DNA of 64,000 nucleotides, taken from positions 1,758,501 to 1,822,500 of the forward strand of contig NZ_CP020700.1 of NCBI RefSeq assembly GCF_003932715.1. The letters are read 5' to 3'. Below are positions 35,815 through 43,760 of the stretch, in pieces (position 1 is the stretch's first letter; the number at the start of each line of letters is the position of its first letter). Made by a program: the position numbers and the translations under genes. Origin of the DNA: Streptomyces tsukubensis. Its GTDB lineage: Bacteria; Actinomycetota; Actinomycetes; Streptomycetales; Streptomycetaceae. The notes under the pieces are model-generated. The model worked only from the letters and a program-made list of their open reading frames with translations. It made no database searches and was not told where the DNA came from.

Positions 35815-36696
35815 TCAGCCCGCCCCGTACACCGCCCCCGGCTCCTGCGCACGCGACAGCAGTTCGCGTACGGCCCGGCCCGTCGCCCGGGGCGTGCGGC
35901 GGGCCGGGGAGTCGGCGGTGGGGCCCGGCCGCCAGCCCTGCATCACCGTCAGCCGGCCCGCCTCCGCCTCGATGACCCGGCCCGTGACGCCCGCGCTCTC
36001 CGCCGAGCCCAGCCAGACCACCAGCGGCGCCACGTCCTCCGGGAGGGCGGCGAGATCCGCGAAGACGTGCTCCGTCATCCGGGTGCGGGCGGCGGGGGCG
36101 ATCGCGTTCACCAGGACGCCGTAGCGGGCCAGTTCCGCCGCCGCGACCAGGGTGAGGCCGACGATGCCCGCCTTGGCCGCGGCGTAGTTCGCCTGGCCCA
36201 CGCTGCCCAGCAGGCCCGCGCCCGAGGTGGTGTTGACCACCCGCGCCTCGGCGGGCCGGCCCGCCTTGGCCTCGGCGCGCCAGTGGGCCGCCGCGGCGCG
36301 CAGTGGCAGGAAATGGCCCTTGAGGTGGACCCGTACCACCGCGTCGAAGTCGTCCTCGGTCAGATTGACCAGCATCCGGTCCCGTACGAAGCCCGCGTTG
36401 TTGACCAGGGTGTCGAGCCGTCCGTAGGTGTCGAGTGCGGTGGAGATCAGTGAGGCGGCGCCCGCCGCGGTGGTGATGTCGCCGCCGTGGGGGACCGCTT
36501 CGCCGCCGCCCGCGCGGATCTCCGCGACCACATCGGCCGCCGGGCCCGCCGAAGCGCCCGCGCCGTCGGGGCCCGCGCCCAGGTCGTTGACCACGACCTT
36601 CGCCCCTTCGGCGGCGAAGGCGACGGCGTGGGCCCGGCCCAGTCCCCGGCCGGCGCCGGTCACCACCACGACCCGGTCCGCGCAGATACCCGTCAT
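35815..36696 (-). CDS. SDR oxidoreductase, Rv3548c-like (steroid C/D-ring cluster)
   Basis: This 293-residue short-chain dehydrogenase has the cofactor motif VVTGAGRGLGRAHAVAFAAEGAKVVVNDLG, NNAG as LVNNAGFVRDRML, a Ser region NTTSGAGLLGS and YAAAK (the active Tyr/Lys). The HSD17B4-like N-terminus and ND after the second strand suggest NAD preference. The C-terminus includes an extra about 50 residues. Its position beside a second SDR gene and divergent from an echA20-like gene matches Rv3548c of M. tuberculosis. The predicted role is a hydroxyacyl-CoA dehydrogenase in steroid C/D-ring breakdown, but the exact step is inferred. The ATG overlaps the upstream stop as ATGA. Confidence 0.85.
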   Translation of the reverse strand: MTGICADRVVVVTGAGRGLGRAHAVAFAAEGAKVVVNDLGAGPDGAGASAGPAADVVAEIRAGGGEAVPHGGDITTAAGAASLISTALDTYGRLDTLVNNAGFVRDRMLVNLTEDDFDAVVRVHLKGHFLPLRAAAAHWRAEAKAGRPAEARVVNTTSGAGLLGSVGQANYAAAKAGIVGLTLVAAAELARYGVLVNAIAPAARTRMTEHVFADLAALPEDVAPLVVWLGSAESAGVTGRVIEAEAGRLTVMQGWRPGPTADSPARRTPRATGRAVRELLSRAQEPGAVYGAG

Positions 36697-37469
36697 CCCG
36701 CTTCTCCCCTCTCCGGGCCGGAGGTCCGGTTCACCGTGGCGGCGGCGAGGAACGCCGGGCGCTCCCCGCCGCCGTGGACGTGCAGGGACGCCCCGCTGAT
36801 GTACGCCGCCCGGTCCGAGGCCAGGAACACGGCCGCGTCGCCCACGTCGGCCGGTTCCGCGAGCCGTCCCAGCGGGACCGTGCGCCCCACGGCCGCGACG
36901 CCCTGCTCGTCGCCGTAGTGGCGGGCGGCGAGTTCGGTTCTGACCGCGCCGACGACCAGGGTGTTCACCCGTACCTCCGGCGCCCATTCGACCGCCATCG
37001 ACCGGGCCAGGCTCGCCAGCCCCGCCTTCGCGGCGCCGTAGGCGGCCGAGCCCGGCGACGGCCGGTCCCCGCTCACGCTGCCGATCATCAGCACCGAACC
37101 GCGGGCGGCCCGCAGATGCTCGTACGCCGCGATGCTCGCGGTCAGCGGCGCCGTCAGATTGAGGGCGAGGACCCGGGCGTGCCGGGCCGCTCCCCCGTCC
37201 GCGAGCGGCCGGTAGGGCGTTCCGCCCGCGTTGTTGACCAGGCAGTCGAGGCGTCCGTACCGGCGGACGACCCCGGTGAAGAACTCCCCCACCGCGTCCG
37301 TGTCCCGCAGGTCGAGGGGGAGGTAGACCGCGCCGTCCACCGGGGTGGCGGGGGGCCGCCGGGCGCAGACGACGACCGTCCCGCCCGCTGCCAGGAACGC
37401 CCGGGCGATGCCCGCGCCCACCCCCCGGGTGCCGCCGGTGACGACCGTGACTCTCCCGTCCGGCTCCAT
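36693..37469 (-). CDS. SDR oxidoreductase, Rv3549c-like
   Basis: This 258-residue SDR has VVTGGTRGVGAGIARAFLAAGG, VNNAGGTPYRPL, an active-site Ser in SVLMIGSVSGDRPSPG and YGAAKAGL, plus the C-terminal VFLASDRAAYISGASLHVHGGGE. It is the first gene of the two-gene minus-strand operon and overlaps the next SDR gene by four bases. The start lies 20 bases from the KstR2-like operator centred at 37495. By order and orientation it corresponds to Rv3549c. Its reaction in HIP degradation is inferred only. Confidence 0.87.
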   Translation of the reverse strand: MEPDGRVTVVTGGTRGVGAGIARAFLAAGGTVVVCARRPPATPVDGAVYLPLDLRDTDAVGEFFTGVVRRYGRLDCLVNNAGGTPYRPLADGGAARHARVLALNLTAPLTASIAAYEHLRAARGSVLMIGSVSGDRPSPGSAAYGAAKAGLASLARSMAVEWAPEVRVNTLVVGAVRTELAARHYGDEQGVAAVGRTVPLGRLAEPADVGDAAVFLASDRAAYISGASLHVHGGGERPAFLAAATVNRTSGPERGEAG

Positions 37470-37488
37470 CCGCTGCTACCTTCCACCT

Positions 37489-37502
37489 AACAAACGTTTG
37501 GT
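37489..37502. promoter_or_regulatory. KstR2-type operator, site 1
   Basis: AACAAACGTTTGGT lies in the 54-base divergent gap between the SDR gene and echA20. On the other strand it reads ACCAAACGTTTGTT. This fits the mycobacterial KstR2 consensus AnCAAGnnCTTGnT except for A/T at the G/C positions. It is nested in a longer imperfect inverted repeat (37476-37512) with CTACCTT / AAGGTAG outer arms. It would let the TetR regulator in the cluster repress both directions. Confidence 0.75.
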
Positions 37503-37523
37503 GGAAAGGTAGCTGATCCTGTC

Positions 37524-38351
37524 ATGGGTGTCTCCACCACGGACCCGGCCTCGGACCCGGCGGCCGGGGTCCGCGTCGTCACGGCGGCCTATCCGCCCGT
37601 CAACGCCCTGCCCGTACAGGGCTGGTACGACCTGGCCCGCGCGGTCCGTGCCGCCGGGGCCGATCCGGATGTGCGCTGTGTGGTGCTGGCCGCCGAGGGC
37701 CGCGGTTTCAACGCGGGCGTCGACATCAAGGAGCTCCAGCGCGACGGAGGCCCCGACGGTCCCGGAGGACGCAGCGGGCCCCGGACGGCGCTGCTGGGCG
37801 CCAACCGGGCCTGCGCCGAGGCCTTCGCGGCGGTGTACGAGTGCGAGGTGCCGGTGGTCGCGGCGGTCGGCGGCTTCTGTCTGGGCGGCGGGATCGGGCT
37901 CGTCGGCAACGCGGACGCGATCGTCGCCGCCGACGACGCCGTCTTCGGGCTGCCGGAGCTGGACCGCGGCGCCCTCGGGGCCGCGACGCATCTGGCCCGG
38001 CTGGTGCCGCCCCATCTGATGCGCGCCCTGTACTACACCTCGGCCACGGTCACCGCCGGGGAGCTGCACGGCCACGGTTCGGTGTGGCGGGTCGTCCCGC
38101 GCGCGGAACTGGCCGCCGCGGCGCTGGAACTGGCGGTGGACATCGCCCGTAAGGACGGCACCCTGATCCGGCTCGCCAAGGCCGCGATCAACGGTATCGA
38201 CCCCGTCGACGTCCGGCGCAGCTACCGCTTCGAGCAGGGGTTCACCTTCGAGGCGGCGCTCGGCGGGGCCGGTGACCGGGTCCGCAGCACCTTCGGCCGG
38301 GGCTCCGGCCGCGCCTCGGGCCAAGGCCTCGGCCAGGACGGTGAGGCATGA
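37524..38351 (+). CDS. echA20: Enoyl-CoA hydratase family protein, EchA20-like
   Basis: This 275-residue crotonase-fold protein has the oxyanion-hole segments LAAEGRGFNAGVDIKELQRDG and GGFCLGGGIGLVGNADAIVA and later FGLPELDRGALGA. In M. tuberculosis EchA20 hydrolytically opens the D-ring of an indanone-CoA intermediate in HIP catabolism; the same role is inferred here from order and neighbours. It is the first gene of the plus-strand echA20-ipdA-ipdB-ipdC operon, with four-base overlaps throughout. The start is ATG 37524, just downstream of operator site 1. The C-terminus has a low-complexity G/S/Q-rich tail. Confidence 0.85.
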   Translation: MGVSTTDPASDPAAGVRVVTAAYPPVNALPVQGWYDLARAVRAAGADPDVRCVVLAAEGRGFNAGVDIKELQRDGGPDGPGGRSGPRTALLGANRACAEAFAAVYECEVPVVAAVGGFCLGGGIGLVGNADAIVAADDAVFGLPELDRGALGAATHLARLVPPHLMRALYYTSATVTAGELHGHGSVWRVVPRAELAAAALELAVDIARKDGTLIRLAKAAINGIDPVDVRRSYRFEQGFTFEAALGGAGDRVRSTFGRGSGRASGQGLGQDGEA

Positions 38352-39190
38352 GCGGCGGGAAGGTGATGTCGGCCGACGAGGCGATCGGCGGGCTGCGCAG
38401 CGGGATGACGGTCGGGATCGGCGGCTGGGGCGCGCGCCGCAAGCCGATGGCGCTGGTCCGGGCGCTGCTGCGGTCGGAGGTGACCGATCTGACGGTGGTC
38501 TCGTACGGCGGTCCCGATATCGGTCTGCTGGCCGCCGCGGGCCGGATCCGGAAGCTGGTGACCGCGTTCGTCACCCTGGACTCGGTGCCCCTCGAACCCC
38601 ACTACCGGGCCGCCCGTGAGCGCGGCGCCTTCGCCCTGAGCGAGATCGACGAGGCGATGTTCCTGTGGGGGCTGACGGCCGCGGCCAACCGGCTGCCGTT
38701 CCTGCCGGTACGGGCCGGGCTCGGCTCGGATGTCATGCGGGTCGATCCGGAGCTGCGGACGGTCCGTTCGCCGTACGGGGACGGGGAGGAGTTCGTGGCG
38801 ATGCCCGCGCTGCGGATGGACGCGGCGCTGGTCCACCTCGACCGCGCCGACCGGCGGGGCAACGCCTGCTATCTGGGCCCCGATCCGTACTTCGACGATC
38901 TGTTCTGCGAGGCGGCCGACACGGCGTACGTCTCCTGCGAACGGCTCGTCGACGGCTTCGGGGACGTACCGGCGCAGCGGCTGCTGGTCTCCCGGCACGC
39001 GGTGACCGGCGTGGTCGAGGCACCGAACGGCGCGCACTTCACCTCGTGCGCCCCCGGCTACGGGCGGGACGAGGCGTTTCTTCGGATGTACGCGAGCACG
39101 CCGTGGGAGGAGTTCGCCGGACGGTTCCTGGGCGGGGACGAGCAGGCGTACCGGTCGGCTGTCGAGGCGTGGCGGGAGGAGACGCGATGA
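38348..39190 (+). CDS. ipdA: CoA-transferase-like subunit IpdA
   Basis: This 280-residue class I CoA-transferase-fold protein has GMTVGIGGWGARRKPMALVRALL near the N-terminus and KLVTAFVTLDSVPLEPHYR. In M. tuberculosis IpdAB is not a transferase but a hydrolase that opens the last steroid ring (COCHEA-CoA), using a Glu in IpdA. Glu99 and Glu102 in LSEIDEAMFLWG lie where that residue is expected. It pairs with the next gene as the alpha subunit. ATG 38348 overlaps the echA20 stop. Confidence 0.88.
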   Translation: MSGGKVMSADEAIGGLRSGMTVGIGGWGARRKPMALVRALLRSEVTDLTVVSYGGPDIGLLAAAGRIRKLVTAFVTLDSVPLEPHYRAARERGAFALSEIDEAMFLWGLTAAANRLPFLPVRAGLGSDVMRVDPELRTVRSPYGDGEEFVAMPALRMDAALVHLDRADRRGNACYLGPDPYFDDLFCEAADTAYVSCERLVDGFGDVPAQRLLVSRHAVTGVVEAPNGAHFTSCAPGYGRDEAFLRMYASTPWEEFAGRFLGGDEQAYRSAVEAWREETR

Positions 39191-39939
39191 GCGGCGGTAC
39201 GGCGGCGGTGACCCGGGCCGAGTACTGCGTGGTCGCCTGTGCGGAGGCGTGGCGGGGCGCCGGGGAGGTGCTGGCCGCCCCGATGGGGCTGATCCCCTCC
39301 CTCGGGGCCCGGCTGGCCCGGCTCACCTTCGCCCCGGACCTGCTGCTGACGGACGGTGAGGCGCTGCTCGTCGGACCCGACGGGGCGGCCGAGGGCTGGC
39401 TGCCGTACCGCAGGCATCTGACGATGGTCACGGGCGGGCGGCGGCACGTGATGATGGGCGCGAGTCAGCTCGACCGGCACGGCAACCAGAACATCTCCTG
39501 CATCGGCCCGTGGGAGCGCCCGGACCGGCAGTTGCTGGGGGTGCGCGGGGCGCCGGTGAACACCCTCAACCATCCCGTCAGCTACTGGGTGCCGCGGCAT
39601 TCCCGGCGGGTGTTCGTGGAGCGGGTCGACCTGGTGTGCGGGGTGGGCTACGACCGGGCCGCGGCGGCCGGGCCGAGCGCGACCCGCTACCACCGGATCG
39701 ACCGGGTCGTCACCGATCTGGGGGTCTTCGACTTCGCGACCCCGGACCGGTCGATGCGGCTGGTTTCGGTGCACCCCGGGGTGACGGTGGAGCGGGTGCG
39801 GGAGGCGACCGGCTTCCCTCCGGCCGTACCGGAAGGTGGTGTTCCGGAGACGCGGGAGCCCACGGCCGGGGAGCTGCGGCTGATCCGGGAGCGGCTGGAC
39901 CCCGAGGGGCTGCGGGAGCGGGAGGTACCGGGCGGATGA
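39187..39939 (+). CDS. ipdB: CoA-transferase-like subunit IpdB
   Basis: This 250-residue beta subunit starts MSGGTAAVTRAEYCVVACAEAWRG and contains MGLIPSLGARLARLTFAPDLLLTDGEAL, GGRRHVMMGASQLDRHGNQNIS and NTLNHPVSYWVPRHS, typical of IpdB. It forms a heterotetramer with IpdA in the family and acts on the ring-opened steroid CoA ester. ATG 39187 overlaps the ipdA stop as ATGA. The longer frame upstream is only the shadow of ipdA. Confidence 0.88.
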   Translation: MSGGTAAVTRAEYCVVACAEAWRGAGEVLAAPMGLIPSLGARLARLTFAPDLLLTDGEALLVGPDGAAEGWLPYRRHLTMVTGGRRHVMMGASQLDRHGNQNISCIGPWERPDRQLLGVRGAPVNTLNHPVSYWVPRHSRRVFVERVDLVCGVGYDRAAAAGPSATRYHRIDRVVTDLGVFDFATPDRSMRLVSVHPGVTVERVREATGFPPAVPEGGVPETREPTAGELRLIRERLDPEGLREREVPGG

Positions 39940-41003
39940 CGGGGGCGGTGGTCATGGAGACGGCGTTCACCCGGCTCACCGGGGTCCGGTATCCCGTTGT
40001 CCAGACCGGTATGGGCTGGGTCGCCGGGCCGAGGCTGGTGTCGGCCGCCGCGAACGCGGGCGCTCTGGGGATCCTGGGCTCGGCCACGATGTCGCCCGCC
40101 GCGCTGCGGTCGGCCGTCCGGGAGGTGCGGTCGCGTACGGAGGCGCCGTTCGGGGTGAATCTCCGCGCGGACGCGGCGGACGCCCGGGAGCGGGTGCGGA
40201 TCGTCGTCGACGAGGGGGTACGGGTCGCCTCGTTCGCCCTGGCGCCGTCGCGGGAGCTGATCGCCGAACTGAAGGACGCGGGCGTGGTCGTGATCCCTTC
40301 GGTGGGGGCGCGCCGGCATGCCGAGAAGGTCGCGGCGTGGGGCGCGGACGCGGTGATCGTGCAGGGCGGCGAGGGCGGCGGCCACACCGGGGAGGTCGCC
40401 ACGACGGTGCTGCTGCCGCAGGTCGTGGACGCGGTGGGGATCCCGGTGGTCGGCGCCGGGGGCTTCCGCGACGGCCGGGGGCTGGTGGCGGCGCTGGCGC
40501 TGGGCGCGGCCGGGATCGCGATGGGCACCCGGTTCCTGCTGACGTCGGACTCGACGGTGCCGGATGCCGTGAAGGGGCGGTATCTGGCGGCGGGAGTCCA
40601 GGACGTGACGGTCACCCGGGCGGTGGACGGGCTGCCGCACCGGATGCTCCGCACGGAGCTGGTGGATGCGCTGGAACGCCACGGCCGCGCCCGGACCCTG
40701 GCCCGCGCGGCCCGCCACGCGGCGTCCTTCCGGCGCCTGTCGGGGCTCTCGTGGCGGGCCCTGCTCCACGACGGCCTGGCGCTGCGCCACGGCCGGGAGC
40801 TGTCCTGGAGCCAGGTGCTGATGGCCGCGAACACCCCGATGCTGCTGCGGGCGGCGATGGTGGAGGGCCGTACGGATCTGGGAGTGATGGCGGCGGGCCA
40901 GGTCACGGGCGTGATCGACGATCTCCCGAGCTGCGCGGAGCTGATGGAACGGGTGATGGGAGAGGCGGCGGGGGTGGTGCGGGGGCTGGCGGGGGAGGTC
41001 TGA
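39936..41003 (+). CDS. ipdC: Nitronate monooxygenase family flavoprotein, IpdC-like
   Basis: This 355-residue FMN-dependent TIM-barrel protein of the NMO/FabK-like family has RYPVVQTGMGWVAGPRLVSAAANAGALGILG, the phosphate-binding segment VIVQGGEGGGHTGEVATTVLLPQVV and GAAGIAMGTRFLLTSDS. In M. tuberculosis IpdC is a hydroxylating or reducing flavoenzyme acting just before IpdAB in HIP degradation. ATG 39936 overlaps the ipdB stop. It is the last gene of the plus-strand operon; the toxin-antitoxin pair begins 40 bases later. Confidence 0.88.
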   Translation: MTGAVVMETAFTRLTGVRYPVVQTGMGWVAGPRLVSAAANAGALGILGSATMSPAALRSAVREVRSRTEAPFGVNLRADAADARERVRIVVDEGVRVASFALAPSRELIAELKDAGVVVIPSVGARRHAEKVAAWGADAVIVQGGEGGGHTGEVATTVLLPQVVDAVGIPVVGAGGFRDGRGLVAALALGAAGIAMGTRFLLTSDSTVPDAVKGRYLAAGVQDVTVTRAVDGLPHRMLRTELVDALERHGRARTLARAARHAASFRRLSGLSWRALLHDGLALRHGRELSWSQVLMAANTPMLLRAAMVEGRTDLGVMAAGQVTGVIDDLPSCAELMERVMGEAAGVVRGLAGEV

Positions 41004-41014
41004 TCCCCGGGACG

Positions 41015-41036
41015 GTGTACACGGATCCGCGTACAC
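41015..41036. promoter_or_regulatory. Palindromic operator of the toxin-antitoxin pair
   Basis: GTGTACACGGA is followed directly by TCCGCGTACAC, an inverted repeat with 10 of 11 arm positions matched, ending 7 bases before the antitoxin ATG. Two GTAC cores resemble the TGTACA elements bound by YefM-type antitoxins. It is probably the autoregulatory site. Confidence 0.75.
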
Positions 41037-41043
41037 TGAGGCC

Positions 41044-41325
41044 ATGACCGATCACCTCAGCATGCGGGAGACCCGCGCCAGGCTCCCCGAGATCCTGAAC
41101 CGGGCCGAGTCCGGCGAGGCCACCGTGATCACGCGCAACGGCAGGCCCGTCGCCGCGGTGGTGCCCCTGGACGAGTACAGCGCGCTGGAGGACGCAGCGG
41201 ACGAGCTGCTCGCGCGCGAGGCCCTCCGGCACCTCGACGAGCCGACGAGTTCGATGGCCGAGGTACTCGCCGATGTCTTCGGCGAACGGGACGGGGAACC
41301 GGCCGGAAGGACCGACGCCGCGTGA
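41044..41325 (+). CDS. Phd/YefM-family antitoxin
   Basis: This 93-residue antitoxin starts MTDHLSMRETRARLPEILNRAESGE and continues TVITRNGRPVAAVVPLDEYSAL, the DNA-binding Phd/YefM fold. Its acidic C-terminal tail would wrap the toxin. It should bind and neutralise the downstream RelE-type toxin and repress its own promoter through the palindrome just upstream. The toxin start overlaps its stop as GTGA, giving tight coupling. Confidence 0.92.
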   Translation: MTDHLSMRETRARLPEILNRAESGEATVITRNGRPVAAVVPLDEYSALEDAADELLAREALRHLDEPTSSMAEVLADVFGERDGEPAGRTDAA

Positions 41326-41591
41326 AGTACGCGTTCCGGTTCACCGCCGCGGCCAGGCGGCAGCTCAAAGCGATTCCGCAGTACGACGCCATGCGCATTC
41401 TCACCGCGCTGACGCCCCTCGGCGACGACCCTCGGCGCGAGGACGCCGACATCAAGAAGCTCTCGGGGCACGACAGCCTCTACCGGCTGCGGGTCGGCGA
41501 CTACCGCATCGCCTACACCGTGGACGACGGTGAACTCATCGTTCTCCTGGTCAAGGTGGGCCATCGGCGCGATGTGTACCGGACCCTCTGA
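41322..41591 (+). CDS. RelE/ParE-family toxin
   Basis: This 89-residue protein starts MKYAFRFTAAARRQLKAIPQYDAMRI and carries the RelE-fold core LSGHDSLYRLRVGDYRIAYTVDDGELIVLLVKVGHRRDVYR. Basic residues (R of YRLRVGDYRI, K and R near the end) fit the ribosome-dependent mRNA interferase group. The GTG start is at 41322, inside the antitoxin stop. The intact pair is embedded between the two halves of the steroid-degradation cluster. Confidence 0.92.
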   Translation: MKYAFRFTAAARRQLKAIPQYDAMRILTALTPLGDDPRREDADIKKLSGHDSLYRLRVGDYRIAYTVDDGELIVLLVKVGHRRDVYRTL

Positions 41592-41683
41592 GTGCGGGCC
41601 CCGCTGACCACGGCCGGGACGCCCGCGCCGACGTCCGGTGGTCGTTGACCGCTGTCCTCAGCCGGCGTCGGTGCGGTCGCCGC

Positions 41684-42841
41684 TCACAGCCGTTCGATGA
41701 TCGTGACGTTCGCCAGTCCGCCGCCCTCGCACATCGTCTGGAGGCCGAAGCGGCCGCCCGTGCGTTCCAGTTCATGGAGGAGGGTGGTCATCAGCCGGGC
41801 GCCGGTCGCGCCCAGGGGGTGGCCCAGGGCTATCGCCCCGCCGTTGACGTTGACCCGGGCCGGATCCGCGCCGGTCTCCTTCAGCCAGGCCAGGACGACC
41901 GGTGCGAAGGCCTCGTTGATCTCGACCAGGTCGATGTCGTCGAGGGAGAGGCCGGTCTTCTTCAGGGCGTACGCGGTGGCCGGGATCGGGGCGGCGAGCA
42001 TCCGGATCGGGTCGTCGCCGCGGACCGAGAGGTGGTGGACGCGGGCGCGCGGGGTCAGGCCGTGGTCGTGGACCGCGCGTTCGCTCGCCAGCAGCAGGGC
42101 CGCCGCCGCGTCGGAGATCTGGGAGGAGCAGGCGGCGGTGATCGTGCCGCCCTCGACCACGGGGGCCAGGGCCGCCATCTTCTCCGCGGTGGTGTCGCGG
42201 CGCGGGCCCTCGTCGGTGGTCAGCTCGCCGTACGGCACGGTCTCGCGGGCGAACCGGCCCTCGTCGATCGCCCGGACCGCCCGCCGGTGGGAGCGGAGCG
42301 CGTACTCCTCCTGGTCGCGGCGGGTGATGTGCCAGCGGCGGGCGATCAGTTCGGCGCCGTGGAACTGGTCGACGGGCGCGTCGCCGTAGCGGGCCCGCCA
42401 GCCCGCGCTGCCCGCGAAGGGGCCTTCGGTGAGTCCGAGGGGACCGGCGGCTTGCCGGGACGCGAAGGCGATCGGGACCATGGACATGTTCTGCACCCCG
42501 CCCGCGACGACCAGGTCCTGGGTGCCGGAGAGGACCGCCTGGGCCGCGAAGTGCAGCGCCTGCTGGGAGGAGCCGCACTGGCGGTCGACGGTGACGCCCG
42601 GCACCTCCTCCGGCAGTCCGGCGGCCAGCCAGGCCGTCCGGGCGATGTTCCCGGCCTGCGGGCCGACGGTGTCCAGACAGCCGAAGACGACGTCGTCGAC
42701 GGCCGCCGGGTCGATGCCGGAGCGTTCGACCAGGGCCGTCAGGACATGGGCGCCGAGGTCCGCGGGATGGACCGCGGCCAGTGCCCCGCGGCGCCTGCCC
42801 ACGGGGGTGCGTACCGCTTCGACGACATAGGCCTCGGCCAT
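41684..42841 (-). CDS. fadA6: Acetyl-CoA acyltransferase (thiolase), FadA6-like
   Basis: This 385-residue thiolase has the nucleophilic Cys89 in VDRQCGSSQQALHFA, NEAFAPV, the His motif GGAIALGHPLGATGAR and the second Cys in QTMCEGGGLAN. It should cleave a beta-ketoacyl-CoA; FadA6 in M. tuberculosis acts in the last steps of HIP catabolism. The ATG at 42841 is preceded by GGAGG. It starts 20 bases after the kstR2 stop on the same strand, matching the fadA6-kstR2 arrangement of mycobacteria. Confidence 0.9.
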   Translation of the reverse strand: MAEAYVVEAVRTPVGRRRGALAAVHPADLGAHVLTALVERSGIDPAAVDDVVFGCLDTVGPQAGNIARTAWLAAGLPEEVPGVTVDRQCGSSQQALHFAAQAVLSGTQDLVVAGGVQNMSMVPIAFASRQAAGPLGLTEGPFAGSAGWRARYGDAPVDQFHGAELIARRWHITRRDQEEYALRSHRRAVRAIDEGRFARETVPYGELTTDEGPRRDTTAEKMAALAPVVEGGTITAACSSQISDAAAALLLASERAVHDHGLTPRARVHHLSVRGDDPIRMLAAPIPATAYALKKTGLSLDDIDLVEINEAFAPVVLAWLKETGADPARVNVNGGAIALGHPLGATGARLMTTLLHELERTGGRFGLQTMCEGGGLANVTIIERL

Positions 42842-42861
42842 CTCGGTCCTCCCTCTCGCGG

Positions 42862-43524
42862 CTAACGGGGCCGCGGACTCGGTGTGCCGGTTCCGGTACC
42901 GGCGGTATCGGTGCCGACGGTTCCGGTGCTCACGGCGATTCCGTCCAGCACCATCGACAGGAACTGCCGGGCGATCTCCTCGGGTCCGTACCGCCCGTCC
43001 GGCCGGTACCAGGACGCGGCGACCCAGACCGTGTCGCGCAGAAAGCGGTACGCCAGCCCGGTGTCGAGGTCGGCGCGGAACACACCGGCGGCGACGCCGC
43101 GCTCCAAGGTCCCCGTCCACAGCTCCTCGAACCGGCGCCGCGACTCGTCGAGATAGCCGAAGCGCGGCTGGCCCGCCAGATGCGGGGACTCCTTCTGGTA
43201 GATCGCGACGGCGGCGCGGTGCCGGTCGATCTCGCGGAAGGACTCGGTGACGAGGGCCTCGACGGTCTCGCGGGGGCCGAGCCCGGCGGCCAGTACGGCG
43301 TCGTAGCCGGCCCACAGCTCGTTCAGGAAGGCCGAGAGGATCTCGTCGAGCATCGACTCCTTGGAGTCGAAGTGGTAGTAGAGGCTGCCCGCGAGCATGC
43401 CCGCCTCGTCGGCGATACGGCGGACGGTGGTGGCGTTGTAGCCGTGGGCCGCGAAGACCTCGGCGGCGACGTCGAGCAGTTCACGGCGGCGTTCCGGGGC
43501 GGCGTTCACCCGGGACTTCGCCAC
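42862..43524 (-). CDS. kstR2: TetR-family repressor, KstR2-like
   Basis: This 220-residue regulator has an N-terminal helix-turn-helix (RRRELLDVAAEVFAAHGYNATTVRRIADEAGML, then GSLYYHFDSKESMLDEIL). Its ligand domain closely resembles KstR2 of M. tuberculosis from memory (AVAIYQKESPHLAGQPRFGYLDE, then YRFLRDTVWVAASWYRPDG). KstR2 represses the HIP-degradation regulon and is released by HIP-CoA. GTG 43524 follows GAAGGG at a good distance. The frame stays open upstream to about 43698, but that stretch is low-complexity and AT-rich (Thr/Lys/Ser/Gly repeats), so I excluded it. The C-terminus ends in a T/G-rich tail. Confidence 0.9.
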   Translation of the reverse strand: MAKSRVNAAPERRRELLDVAAEVFAAHGYNATTVRRIADEAGMLAGSLYYHFDSKESMLDEILSAFLNELWAGYDAVLAAGLGPRETVEALVTESFREIDRHRAAVAIYQKESPHLAGQPRFGYLDESRRRFEELWTGTLERGVAAGVFRADLDTGLAYRFLRDTVWVAASWYRPDGRYGPEEIARQFLSMVLDGIAVSTGTVGTDTAGTGTGTPSPRPR

Positions 43525-43760
43525 CGGGCCCTTCGTTCCGGACGACCCTGACGAGCCGGAGGTCCCGTCCGGTCTCTCCGTTCCTGATGTTCCTGTTGTT
43601 TTTGTTGTCTTTGTTGTTTTTGGTGCTCCGCTCGGTCCTGCCGGTCCGGTGGTTCCGGTCGTTGCGTCCGGGGTGTTCGCTCTGCTCGTCTTCGGCACAC
43701 CTTCATTGTCCGCCTCCGGTTGCCCACTCCCCCGTACCGTCCACCCCCGGCCGTCACCGC

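Noticed and set aside
38348..39939. IpdA/IpdB as an ordinary 3-oxoacid CoA-transferase
   Set aside because: The neighbours and the IpdA-specific segments fit the steroid-ring hydrolase IpdAB better than a ketoacid transferase.
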